From NCBI RefSeq assembly GCF_963675165.1, contig NC_087383.1, positions 1,580,979 to 1,644,978 of the forward strand: 64,000 nucleotides of DNA, read 5' to 3'. The number at the start of each line of letters is the position of its first letter. The first letter of the stretch is position 1. This DNA is from Halichondria panicea (taxonomy: Eukaryota; Porifera; Demospongiae; Suberitida; Halichondriidae). This document shows positions 36,832 to 47,771 of the stretch, piece by piece. The notes beneath the pieces were generated by a model. That model was not told where the DNA came from. It was given only the letters and a program-made list of their open reading frames with translations, and made no database searches. Made by a program: the position numbers and the translations under genes.

Positions 36832-37034
36832 TGTTACCGGTTTAGTCCTACACATGTACAAATATAGAACATCACACGTGGTGATGCCAATTTACAATGT
36901 TTCTTGGGTTCTGATATTTGGATATTCCTACATGCAATGTGCATTCCCTGACAACCCACAGGCACACATTAATTAACACTACTTTACATTTGCACACAGT
37001 CATTTCACAGATATAATAAATGGTGATGTTATAG

Positions 37035-37422
37035 TTATTGTCTTTGATTCTGTAGTTTAGAACTGTACGACTTTGAGGTAATGTTCCACGCCTCCATGTA
37101 GCGATCCATACACATTGATAGACATTTCTGCAAGAGATATATGTACTCGTAATTAAAAATTCACAAATTTAAATCTTCCCACCTGCTCTCTGGAGTCTAG
37201 CTCACTTCCAGGTGCATTAATGCATTTTCGGAAACATTTATCGGACATTTTCTGTGCAAGAATGTGAAACCACAAATCAGATCAAGGAGCTATAGACATA
37301 GCTACCTGTATAAGTTCCTGTGCACTGGCCACTGCCACCTGACTCCTCATTTGTTCCATGAGCTTGGCATTGTCACTGCCACCACCACTGCTGTAGCTAG
37401 GTAAGTTGCTGTAGGAGGACAT
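37035..37422 (-). CDS. TIMM13: Mitochondrial import inner membrane translocase subunit Tim13
   Basis: Three exons on the minus strand: 37306-37422, 37183-37251, 37035-37127. They total 279 nt and encode 92 residues, matching the family length of 95. Twin CX3C motif: CFRKC and CLSMC. Flanking residues are typical: LMEQMRSQVAVASAQELIQK and MCMDRYMEAWNITSKSY. Tim13 with Tim8 forms the 70-kDa intermembrane-space chaperone that passes hydrophobic precursors to TIM22/SAM. Confidence 0.92.
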
Positions 37423-37750
37423 TTCTTGTTCCTTTTGGCTTTTTTTGACCACGTGTTCAATGCAGTCCGCGGCTTAATCCTGAGGTCAAGGTTAAATTTT
37501 TTATCAAGCTCTGCTTCTGAGTTCACTCCAGTATTTTCCAGGTGCCCCAATCAAATACTGCAGTAATAGTTGCCTAAACCAGCCAAGGTTTCCTTGAGGA
37601 GAGTTGAGCTGCAGACCAGCAGCCCCACCCATCTTTCTTGGGAAAGGGAAAACCCAACAACTTATTAAGATCAAATAAGATAGCCTACTAATTTTCACAA
37701 ATAACACATACTATAGAAATCAGGAGAGAGATTATCTGTCCATAAATAAT

Positions 37751-38431
37751 TCACTTGGCAAAAGTGGTGCCATCGTATCCTATTTCCGAACGTTGTGCAT
37801 CATGGAACTCAAGATACGCCCTACAATGGATAATATAGCCACATGTAGCCAGACACACTCGACTTTCATGAATAGCTTACGCACCTAGTTCCTTCAATGC
37901 TGAGCTTTTCCTTGATCAACTTGAAGATGGATGCAGAAATCTTCTTGTTTTCCTCAACACCTAGATTGCCGACGGAGGTGATTGACATCAAGGCACACGG
38001 TTCCTCAGTCCCGCCAAAGCTCATCATCTGATCAGGCTGCACATGCACAGATACCCACTGCAGGGGAGAGTATTACAGGACCCTGAGTGCGTGACATGTA
38101 AATAGTGTAGGGGGATAAATCTAGCCACCTCCGCGGACTGTACTGGGAGGGGCATGACAGCTGGTCCACGAACACTCGCAGCTGGCCAACGCTGGGTAGC
38201 AAACTCTCGGTAGTTATCATAGTAATGGCATATCGTATTTAAAAGAGCAAGACCAACTGTAAGTACGTTAAGTACGTGTTACAGGCCTTTGAAGTGGGGA
38301 GGCTAGTATAGATCTAGATTCACCTTTATTGGTTTGCCTATTGCCTGCTGAAACACTTCAGCAGCATCCTTTATAAAGTCCTTGGGGATAGCATCTCGAG
38401 GAACATTTGTAGCAATTGTGAGAGAAGGCAT
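37751..38431 (-). CDS. MIF / D-dopachrome tautomerase family protein
   Basis: Three exons on the minus strand: 38324-38431, 37885-38057, 37751-37820. They total 351 nt and encode 116 residues, the exact family length. Pro follows the initiator Met (MPSLTIATNVPRDAIPKDF), as needed for tautomerase activity. MMSFGGTEEPCALMSITSVG and FHDAQRSEIGYDGTTFAK match MIF/DDT. I cannot decide between MIF and DDT from sequence alone. The family includes cytokine-like tautomerases that lack signal peptides. Confidence 0.9.
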
Positions 38432-38622
38432 TCTTGATTTTTTTACGAGTAGATCTTTAATTATTGTGAGATTGGTTTGATTGGTGTACTCAACGTACAT
38501 GTGACTTCACTGTGTCTCACCCAGTCTCAATACCCTATGAATTTCATCAACAGAACTTCTGCTAACACTCAGCCCCTCCCACTTGCATGCTCATAGCTAG
38601 CCGGCCAGCCCCAAACAAAATA
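38432..38622. promoter_or_regulatory. Shared divergent promoter, MIF-like / MPPED
   Basis: 191 bp between divergent start codons. An alternative upstream Met of MPPED at 38587 would shorten it. Confidence 0.4.
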
Positions 38623-39988
38623 ATGGCAACTGTTGCTGCTGTAAAGATTAGTGTCCCTAGTGACTCTGTGGACCCAACTAATGCATGGGACCGCCGCAAA
38701 GTGAAGCAGAAAGTAACGAAAGTGACACCAAAATCTCACAAAGAAAAGAAAAAAGAAGGCCACACAAGATTTGTGTGTATTTCAGGTACTAGGTAGCTCA
38801 TGCATGGAAAAGCACATTTTAAATGTGTACGTGTACGTGTATGGTGGTGCATGGTATAAGCTGCTTAATTTTCCCCCCAGATACACACTCCAAAACTAGA
38901 CATCTTAAAGCATTACCAGAAGGGGACGTTTTGATGCATGCTGGCGACTTCTCAAATGTGGGATTGCCACTAGATATTGAGAGGTTTTGTGAATTTCTGA
39001 AAGCACAACCACATCCGAATAAGGTAATCTCTAAAATACATACGTTTGCAGTTTATTATCCTGTAATATAGGTTGTGATAGCAGGCAACCATGATTTGAC
39101 CTTCGACACTGCCCACTATGACCAGCTATACCGACGATTTGGTCACCCTGAGATGTACAACTCTGAAGAGATAAAAGCCTCTCTGGCCAACATACCCTCT
39201 GTCACATACCTCGAGGATGCTGGTACCACCATTAACGGAATATCCATCTGGGGATCCCCATGGTGAGTATGTACCAACAGGAGTTACCAACGCCTTGTAC
39301 CAATTGCATCTGAAAATAAACTATGAAGTGTTTACGATAAGGTATACAGTTGTTTGAGTTCCCTCAGCCTTGAACTGACTTCAAAATCCTAAGGGAGCTC
39401 TATGTTTAGATCCATTGCCATAGATCACACGTGTTTCAATGAACATTGTACAACAGTTTTGTTGTGATTGCAGTGTAAATTTGTCATGCACACAAACACT
39501 GCATCGTCTAGGCAACCCGAGTTCTGTGACTGGGCATTCAACCTGCCGAGAGGACAGCCTTGTCTGGACAAGTGGGACCTAATACCTGCCGGAGTTGACG
39601 TCTTGATGACCCACGGCCCTCCACTGGGACACGGGGACCTCTGTCAGAGTGGCTTGAGGGCAGGATGTCTACAGCTATTAGACACGATACAACAGAGGGT
39701 GAAGCCACTGTACCATATCTTTGGGCATATCCATGAAGGTATGTGCTTTCTATTACACTGAGTGTACATATTACCACTCACCTTGTATTACAATCTACTC
39801 TAGGGAATAATGATTATACCGCCTTTGTTATTACAAACAATATTGTGTTGCATTTAAATAGCTTCTCTTACTTTACAGGCTATGGCGTAACTACTGATGG
39901 ACACACTACCTATGTCAATGCTAGTACATGCAACTACAGCTACCGGCCAATCAACGAACCAATCGTTTTTGATCTCCCCAACAAGTGA
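38623..39988 (+). CDS. MPPED1/2-type metallophosphoesterase
   Basis: Five exons: 38623-38785, 38881-39023, 39072-39262, 39512-39738, 39879-39988. They total 834 nt and encode 277 residues. Calcineurin-like metal motifs in order: CISDTHSKT, MHAGDFSNVG, VIAGNHDLTFD, LMTHGPPLGHGD and FGHIHEGYGVTTDG. The end NEPIVFDLPNK matches MPPED. The family hydrolyses cyclic nucleotides with low activity. Here the GHIHEG histidine is present, whereas mammalian MPPED2 has Gly at this site; MPPED1 keeps His, so this protein should be the more active type. An in-frame Met at 38587 would add 12 residues. Confidence 0.92.
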
Positions 39989-40081
39989 ACTATAGTTTAC
40001 TTCAGCGAACAAATTTTTATTCTCAGTAGAATAATTATACATGTGATATGTGTGTTGATGAGAGCTTGACAAATTGAGTGT

Positions 40082-41999
40082 TTAAAAACTTGAACGTTTT
40101 CTGAAAAGCATATTTAGAAAACTATACAACTGACCACATAATGACGTGGTCCATCTGCACATGACACTTTCTAGTACATAACGTCTGGTGTATGAACACA
40201 CATTGTTCTGAAATGGTTGTCCTCCATTGCTATAGTAACAATACACAAGGCCAGCTGCCGGTCTGTTTTGTATGTGATAGTAGTCAGAGATACTGCACAC
40301 CTCTTTGAATCCAAGCCTTCTGTAGAACTCTAGAGTGTATGTGTGTGGAGGGTGAATGGACAATGTATCAATAATATTATACAGTAAGTGTTAAAACTAC
40401 ATGTACAGTGTAGGTACAGAATGCTAGGCCATACTAAAGAAGTAGATATTAGGAGTGTAGCATGTGCACTGCAGGGCTGCATTGAGGGGGGGCGAGGGGG
40501 GTAATTCCCCCCCTGGGCACAGTTTCGCCCCCCCCCCCCCCCCCTAGGATCTGGCAGATTCATTTTTACTGCTATAATTCTGATGACTTAGCCCCTCCTA
40601 CAATTTTAATTTGCCCAATCCTGGATGTAGCCCTGCACTGTATGCACCACACAAAGTGAAGAGATCTACTAGAATTGAGGGTACTGACTCACCAATGGCC
40701 TGTGTGTTAGTGAATTGAAGGTACTGACTCACCAATGGCCTGTGTGTTAGTGGCCAGTACATGGAGGTACACTAGGAAGCAGCTCTTGAGCTCTGAGACA
40801 TGAGTGAGCACTGAGTTGACTAGGTACGACCCGATACCAAGATGTCTATACTCTGTCAGAACTCCTATATATGTGAATGAAAGGGTGGGTGGTAATGTGC
40901 CAGCTAGCTTGTAGTTACATTAATATATGTGAAGCACACACACTATTACTGAGGGGTTACAGTGTAGGTTGGTCCAACACTGAATCCATATGACACTGAA
41001 ATGGTATATCATGAAATGGATATATTCAGATATGTTGTTAGAGACCTAACAGACTCACCTAGACTGAGAATGTACATGGATGTGGTGTCAGTTTGCACAG
41101 AGTTCAGTACAGGTCCAATGTCTCCCTCTAACACTGACAACCTCTGTACATCGGCCACCACCATCCCTACCAAACGACCATCTCCAGAGAACGCACCCAT
41201 TGAATACACCTGTATGAAATGTGAGCAGGTGGTATTATAATGGTAATGGCCCATACAGTACAGTAGAACCTCGATTATCCGGACACCTTGGTTCCAGAGG
41301 CAGGCCGGATAACTGATATACCGGATAATCGATTAGATAAACCACGCTTTGATCCACCCACTTTATTGATAAACAGCAGTGCCACATGGTTGTCTGTGCA
41401 TGCGCAGAAGATAAGCAGACCTGTCTCCATAGTAACAGCTGCAATGCGCATGTACATTTCAGGGATACGCCCATTTTATGAATCTGATTAAAAATAAAAT
41501 TCCAAGCCGGATAATCGAGGTTCCGGATAATGGAGGGCCGAATATTATAAATCGAGGTTCTACTGTACAGATGTTTTGATAATCGATTAGATAAACCACG
41601 CTTTGATCTACCCACTTTATTGATAAACAGCAGTGTCACATGGTTGTCTGTGCATGCGCAGAAGATAAGCAGACCTGTCTCCATAGTAACAGCTGCAATG
41701 CGCATGCACATTTCAGGGATACGCCCATTTTATGAATCTGATTAAAAAGAAAATTCCAAGCCGGATAATCGAGGTTCCGGATAATGGAGGGCCGAATATT
41801 ATAAATCGAGGTTCTACTGTACAGATTTTTTGATGTGCATAGTAGTATAGAAGAACCTACCCACCTTATCAGAAGTGACAAATTTGAACCACGAATCAGG
41901 ATACTTGAGGGGAAAGCAGTCAGCACACAGGGCCCGTACATCCTCGACAGAGGCTGGGGTTAGAGGTGAGAAGACTAGAGAACTTGTTGAAAGCGACAT
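40082..41999 (-). CDS. NAA60: N-alpha-acetyltransferase 60 (Golgi NAT)
   Basis: Four exons on the minus strand: 41865-41999, 41059-41209, 40733-40864, 40082-40329. They total 666 nt and encode 221 residues. GNAT features: CADCFPLKYPDSWFKFVTSD, GRLVGMVVADVQRLSVLEGD, TSMYILSLGVLTEYRHLGIG followed by SYLVNSVL (acetyl-CoA loop), LVYLHVLATNTQAIEFYRRL. These match NAA60, which acetylates N-termini of transmembrane proteins facing the cytosol. The tail contains a hydrophobic/basic end (LYSFLNMLFRKRSSF) consistent with membrane association. The 5' splice site of the third exon is duplicated (see 40688-40750). Two pogo MITE copies lie in the first intron. Confidence 0.88.
40465..40647. mobile_element. 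Inverted-repeat element with poly-C/poly-G core
   Basis: Ends gtgcactgcagggctgcatt and its inverted partner (ggatgtagccctgcactgtatgcac) enclose a stretch containing g7, c9 and c18 runs, in the last intron of NAA60. MITE-like; no clear target duplication. Confidence 0.55.
40672..40751. repeat. 40-bp tandem duplication of an NAA60 splice donor
   Basis: Two copies of gtactgactcaccaatggcc followed by tgtgtgttagt, 40 bp apart. On the minus strand each copy contains the last nucleotides of exon 3 and its GT donor. The second donor, if used, would add 40 nt and shift the frame. Confidence 0.85.
41261..41819. mobile_element. pogo-type MITE plus truncated tandem copy
   Basis: A complete element at 41261-41565 has TIRs cagtagaacctcgattatcc / ggttctactg and TA target sites. 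It is followed at once by a second copy, 41578-41819, missing the left end and differing at only a few bases (for example atgcac versus atgtac). Same family as 34394-34630. Confidence 0.85.
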
Positions 42000-42073
42000 C
42001 TTTTAATAAATATTTTCTAAATAAAGCCTCCTGCTGAATCAGCAATTGGAGTTGTGTTCTAATTAGAATCAAG
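42000..42073. promoter_or_regulatory. 74-bp divergent promoter, NAA60 / FADD-like
   Basis: Only 74 bp separate the two start codons, the tightest divergent pair in the window. Confidence 0.45.
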
Positions 42074-43153
42074 ATGGCGATTGCGATTGATAGACGAGCT
42101 TTTCAGTTTAGCAAGCTTCTGGCCTCCGTGAGTGATGGACTGGGTCGAGAGGATGTCCGTGGCATTAAGAACCTTTGCTATGATAACATACCTGCACGGA
42201 AAAGAGAGGAAATAGATAATGGACTGGACATTTTCCAAGTTCTCAGAGAAAAAAGTGAGAAGCCATACTATTTAATACTGACTGTACAAGAGTATATGAG
42301 GCTTCTGCGCTCCTGGTAGTTCTGATTACGTACCTGCCCTTGTACCTTGTATGCAGAGGTGATAGCTGCCGACAATCCTGCGTTCCTAAAGGAGCTACTT
42401 ACTGAGATAGGTCGTGTGGACCTGGCTGAGAAAGTCGATGAATATGTCCAAAAAGTCCTTGATGGTATGCACGATATGCAGGGCTAGCTAGTTGTAGGTG
42501 GTGTTGAGTGTGATCTGCAACACATGCCATGTTAGCATGTTTATATGTGCCTTATACCATAAAGTTATTGGGTGAAATTTCCCTCACCCCCCACCATATT
42601 CGACATGTACAACTGTGTAGTTACTATTCCTGCTGCTTTCACCACATGCAGTTGGACTTGTGGAACCTCAGAAGGTCACTGAGTGCCTGGAGCGAGGGCA
42701 GCTGATGAGGATCGCAACAGACGTGGGCAGGGACTGGAGGATGCTGAGTCGATATCTAGGCTTGGATGACACTACAATAACGTCTATCCAATTACAGAGT
42801 CAGGGTGACCTAGCCGAGGCATCACTGCAGTCCCTACTAAGGTGTGTATGTGTGTGTGTGTGTTGGACCATTGATCATAATTACGAATTGAAGTAGCTCT
42901 TAGAGAGCTTTGCCAATTTTCATATTCATGTGTTTAAATACACGTTCTGTGCTACAAGATGTCAGCTAGCTATATATATTCCTAGGCTAGATGCACGATT
43001 AGCTTAGACCTCATTGTAATAGTGTTATTGTTCTAAACACACTCACACAGGTGGCAGAAGAATTCTGGCCCGGAAAAGGCCACTCCTCGAGCACTGAAAG
43101 CAGCCCTCACTGAAATGAAACTATTGGGCATTGTACACACACATTTTCAATGA
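42074..43153 (+). CDS. FADD-like adaptor (death effector domain + death domain)
   Basis: Four exons: 42074-42254, 42357-42464, 42652-42841, 43051-43153. They total 582 nt and encode 193 residues, close to FADD (208). Residues 1-95 fit a death effector domain: FSKLLASVSDGLGREDVRGI, GLDIFQVLREK and FLKELLTEIGRVDLAEKV, where RVDL fits the RxDL motif. Residues 110-185 fit a death domain: GRDWRMLSRYLGLDDTTITS, GDLAEASLQSLLRWQKNSG, and RALKAALTEMKLLGIV. This order is that of FADD, which links death receptors to caspase-8-type proteases. The assignment is from motif order; partners are not in the window. Confidence 0.8.
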
Positions 43154-43293
43154 ACGTTCAATTTTTTACTGTTATAGTACTGTTAGTTTTTGTTTTTAGT
43201 TAACAACGTTCAATGTTTGTTTGTGAACAGAAATTAAAAGTGATCTCTTGGATGCAACATTTTATATGAAAGTATGTACAATAAGAAAGAATG

Positions 43294-43916
43294 TTAAGTG
43301 ATTGCATGGATGTCACATGACCAGTCCAAGAGGCTGATTGCTATTGAATGTACAAAGCTATTCTCGTCCTTAGTTACCCCTAGCGATATTGTCCACAAAC
43401 TCTCACAACCTCTGAGACAGGACAGGCGCTGGCACAGAGCTTGCTTCATATCAGTCATCTAGTAAGGGGGTGGGGTGAGTGGGTGGGGCTATAATTATAC
43501 ATGTGGCTGCGATACTCACCTTCTCTTTATTCTTGGACAAGCTTATGTGCACTATCTCGATTGGCTTGATACCAATCACCTTCAATTTGTGTGTGTGTTG
43601 GATACATGAATAAGTGACTGCATGTGAGCAACTCTTGATTTACTTTTGGACTGACGACGTGTGTTGCCATGACTACACTGCACCCGGAGTCGTCCCTCAA
43701 TGTCACAGCAAGCATCCTAATAAGTATTAGTTTTCTGTTAATTAAAAAAGTACATAGCTGTGTTAAACATGTACCTGTAAAAGTAAAGAAAGCTTGGTTG
43801 CTGCTCTGCAAGTATATAGAGTAATTCAGTTACGATTTTGCTCACTATTTTATACCTCTTGAGAGCAGACACGGCATGCACTGACGATAGACACCATTCT
43901 CATCCTGTGCGTATGA

Positions 43917-43950
<34 letters not shown>

Positions 43951-46900
43951 ACCGTAAACCGCGACATTGACCGTAATTTGAGACTAAAAGGAAATACATT
44001 ATACTACGTAGATTTTGATTTTGGGACCTGTATTTGGTGAGAAGTACTTGGCCTGTTGCAGCTGTACAGAGTGCACATACCTGAGATAGGAAGTTGGAGC
44101 AGCTACCACAGCCAACATAGATACAGCTCTGAAACAATTCCTGCACCTGCATAAGGGGAGGAGACGTATAGTCATTGCTTTTTCTTCGAGGATGGAACAT
44201 TTTCATCTGCAAGCAATCCTCTGACCTATAGATAGGCCTTTCAAAGGACTACCTAAATGCACAATCCTAACTCAAGTTAAGTTTATGAGCGCTCAAAGTT
44301 AGCTATCAAAACAGGTCCATTTCGGGAAATCACCACGGCTAGGAATGAGTGTGTGTGCATGTGTACACTCACCAGAGATGAAGGTGAAAGGTCACACACA
44401 CTCTCCAAACTCAGACTGGCCCCATCAATAAACCTACACTCATGAATACAATCATATAATTATAGTCGCCCTTCCGTGAAACACAGTTACTCACTCTACT
44501 CTTTCAGCCCTTGCCTTTAACTGATACACACCTGCTCATAAAAATATCGTTACAATACGCTAATAATCAGAGCATGTGACAAATGATATTGTTTTCTTGC
44601 TCACCTGAAGACTTGCCGAGGAGTACGTCAGAAATGGACATTCCCTTGGTAACCAGTCCAGTGCCACAATCACCCTCTAGTGGAAACAGCTGGGAGAGAA
44701 GATAATAGTATCAAAACAACTATTAATTGTCATTCTACCTTTAAGATGTCCATGCTGACTTGGCAGTCTTTGTCTAACACTCTTAGCTGAGAGCGAGAAG
44801 TAGCGTGTAAAGTACAGCCTGTGAGGAGTGCAATACAAACACACGTATTATTACCATCTCTTGCACATTTCTGAAGCTACACTGAAAATAAAATCAGAGT
44901 CATGCAAATAGACTTATAATATATGTAGTCAGTCATAAAATCACTATAAACCCACCACCCTGAGTGAGTGTGTCAGGTGATGAGGTTAGGTAGGTGAATT
45001 CCCACACTCTCCCTAGCCCACCCCTCAACTGAGGCGACCACAGTGAAGAGTCCACACCCACTCTAGAGAGAGGAGAAAGTATATCGACTAAAATCAGAGT
45101 AGTCATGCATCTCTCCAATCAATCATAACTTACAAATAGAGACAGAATTCTTTGTCGGGCACGTCTGACAAGACTAGTACTGTAAAATAATAGACTGCAA
45201 TGATATATCTACAGTATATAGCCTCGACCCCCGGCCGATCCGTCTCCAATTGAACGCTAGGTCGCCTACTAGGCCTGGTATTGATTGTATTTGGATGTGA
45301 TCTGGGCGTGGTTTTTTAATACATAAAACAAATTGACTTGTGGTACAACAAAAAATGAATCCTCCAACAGTGGTCTTCAACAACAGCCTCTGGGGCAGTA
45401 TACAGCAGGAAATACTTCCCAGAAGACGCTTCTTTGGCAGTGGCAACCAAATCTTTGTCGATTCCTTTATTGCTACTGAGGATGGCAGCAGAAACACCTC
45501 TATTGTTTAGACTCCTGATCTGGTCAATCATGAGTCTCATGATGAGAGATACAAGGGGAGAGACAATTAACAAGAACAACACTTTTGTCAACAGGAGGAG
45601 CCTTGGTCCTACCTAGCTTGTAGTCCATTAAAAAGGGTAGCAACTGATATAGCAGAGAGACTTGCCATACCCCGTTGGGAACCAGATAAACACGTCCCTT
45701 CCCTCAAACAGGAGCTTGAGAGCCTGGGCCTGTTCTGCCATGAGAGTGAGGCCATCTTGCTTCAAACAAGACAACGCGTTGCATGCCATAGCTAGCTAGC
45801 TATAAATTGAGAACATGACACGGAGTTAAATTACTGTAACTTTTACGGGAGTAAAATGCCTCTACGTATACCTTTAGTATTACAGAAAAAAAGCAGGAAA
45901 CAAAATGTAAAGAATCACTGCTTTTGTTTCCGGTTCCTGCCACGCCCAGATACAATCAATACCAGGCCGTATTTTTCAACTTCGTTCTATTAAAAAAAAA
46001 TCGGCCTGGGACCGAGGCTATATCTACAGTAGTAATTCAGCGGTGTGTACCTTTGTCAGTGACCATTGAAAGCAGTCTTGCCCTGAAGTGAACCAGCGAA
46101 TGATTGGACAGTTGGTCAGAGCTAACAAACTCAACAATTCCTGCACCAGAGCAGCTACTGCTAAGTGCATACAATGCTACGTCAGTAACTCACTCCGTGA
46201 CTTCGGTACCGAGCCTTGAAACAAGTAGCCAAAGAACTTGTGTGCCCAGCGCACGAGGCAGTCCAGGCTCTCCTCAGGAATCTCACTAGACACTGCAGAA
46301 AGAAGAAATAGAGTGGGTAATTCAAACATACCAATAAAACCTGAAATTTGAGCAAACAACATGGACGGGTAATTCTGCTACGCAAGAAGGTAGATATTTT
46401 TATGACCTTGTGGAGGAAGAGATTTCTTTGGCTGGTGGAGATTTAACACTGAGGAGAACATTGTCGTCGTGCCAACCACCTCGCCACGCCACGTCTTGAG
46501 TCTTATTCCTGCAATAAAGTAGGCTCATGATTATTATAAATGCACAGCGGGAACGATGATGAGTTACTTCTGAAATAGATCACATCCCCTGCTGATATTC
46601 TTTCCACCCATACGGCTGCTTGTCTCCAGAGCGATAACTTGAAGTACGACTTTGTGGGGTCTGCCAATAGCAACGAAGACATGGGAACAGTTTGTCCAGC
46701 CTGTACACACATTAATTGGATGTCAATCATAAACTACATAAAAGTACAGTGTACTAAGAATATACGTCCTTGAAATTAAAATTATTATACTTCACCTTGT
46801 TTCCCACTCTGCAAGACACATCCATCACTGGATTAACTGTGTATGATCATTCCATCAATTACTGAATGCTTGCAGTACGTACAATATATTTAAATAGCCC

Positions 46901-47656
46901 AATGTACCAGGACTATGCCCAATGATCACACTGACCTTGCACCACTAGAGCCAACACAAAGACAGTGCCTTGCTTCCCTGAACAATCCTTGAGAGCGGTG
47001 GCACGAGGAGGACAGGTGTACTCATCTCCACCCCTAGAAAGCTTCCTTTTTCTACCTCTTTTAGTTTTCTCACATTTTGTTGACTGACCCACAGTTGCTG
47101 TGTTGGATTGATTTGCTATCTGGTTGCAAACATCATCGGTAGTATTTAATTTTGTGACACAGGGGACATCAGAAATAGTTGCATCAATTTTGATAGCCAG
47201 TTCAATATTAGGTTGTAAGTTAATCCACTGATCTTGGGCGTTACTTTGATTGGTGTCAAGGTGATCAATTGTACCACTATGATCAGGTGAAGTGAAGAGA
47301 AGTGGAGAGTGCTCTACCATCGGATCTTCCTCACCCCCTCCTGCAACTAGACCATCCTCCTCAACACGAGGCAGTGAGGAGAGACTTATCAACGATGGAG
47401 CATTGGCCACAGTATTCGAGGTATTAGACTTGGTGGATACGAGAAAGCCTTGTGAGTTAAGAATTGGTTCATTGGGGAGTGAGCTGGTGGTGTTTTGCGA
47501 CTGAGTGCTCCCACCTACACATTGACCGAATAAGTGTTCAAGATAAAAGGGTAGTGAGCATTGTATCTGGTCATCTTCAAGTTTCCCTTCCAATGCATCA
47601 TCTTCATTAGCATCACTGGTAGGCTTTTCAATCTTTCCTCTCTTGCTGAAAGACAT
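43294..47656 (-). CDS. SHLD2: Shieldin-2-like OB-fold / zinc-ribbon protein
   Basis: Eighteen exons on the minus strand: 46936-47656, 46796-46827, 46568-46700, 46407-46508, 46202-46292, 46051-46157, 45134-45179, 44959-45062, 44739-44818, 44605-44689, 44495-44531, 44373-44433, 44081-44146, 43856-43904, 43775-43805, 43644-43716, 43520-43579, 43294-43458. They total 2043 nt and encode 680 residues in one frame. A disordered first exon with a basic NLS-like KRGRKRKLSR is followed by OB-fold-like strands (FKLSLWRQAAVWVERISAGD, RLKTWRGEVVG, VYQLKARAERVEFIDG) and a zinc ribbon inserted in an OB fold (CIYVGCGSCSN, YRQCMPCLL), then YFYRMLAVTLRDDSGC. This architecture fits SHLD2, the ssDNA-binding subunit of shieldin, which limits DNA-end resection. 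Some donors are weak (46202, 44959). A RecQ-bearing transposon sits in intron 6. Confidence 0.6.
43917..43944. repeat. GT microsatellite
   Basis: A (GT)n run of about 13 units in an intron of the shieldin-2-like gene. Confidence 0.8.
45206..46031. mobile_element. 804-bp TIR element with 11-bp target duplication, carrying a RecQ fragment
   Basis: The element spans 45217-46020, flanked by exact direct repeats tatctacagta at 45206-45216 and 46021-46031. The ends are inverted: tatagcctcg.cccnggccgat, and further in aggcctggtattgattgtat with ctgggcgtgg, so the arms reach roughly 75-95 bp. The interior (minus strand, about 45789 to 45316) encodes a RecQ-type helicase fragment. Long TIRs, a 9-11 bp duplication and a captured gene piece are the hallmarks of Mutator-like Pack-MULEs, so I infer that type. 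It lies in an intron of the shieldin-2-like gene. Confidence 0.8.
45316..45789 (-). pseudogene. RecQ-type helicase fragment inside the TIR element
   Basis: On the minus strand the first segment reads DGLTLMAEQAQALKLLFEGR then DVFIWFPTGYGKSL, which is helicase motif 0/I with a Walker A (GYGKS). It continues in shifted frames through FLMDYKLGRTKAPPVDKSVV, then IVSPLVSL..MIDQIRSLNNRGVSAAI and KYFLLYTAPEAVV (motifs Ia-II region). Frame changes occur near the GKSL and VVLV positions, and a short insertion sits at LIMRLMID, so it cannot encode a helicase. It is probably a captured copy of a host or transposon-encoded RecQ-like gene. Confidence 0.75.
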
Positions 47657-47771
47657 TATTTTGAATTTATGCCACGTGGGTGACCTTGTTTACATGTTGC
47701 TCTGGGGATTTCCCTTATTTAAAGCGTAGATCAAAGGTCAAAGTTTTGATCGTCAGTAAAAGTTCACCAAG
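47657..47771. promoter_or_regulatory. Shared divergent promoter, shieldin-2-like / small membrane protein
   Basis: 115 bp between divergent start codons. Confidence 0.4.

Noticed and set aside
41235-41941. Minus-strand frames of 158 and 101 residues with internal repeats
   Set aside because: They are read through the tandem pogo MITE copies; no transposase motif is present.
45316-45591. A working RecQ helicase gene
   Set aside because: Only motifs 0-II are represented, the frame shifts at least twice, and the segment is enclosed by transposon arms.
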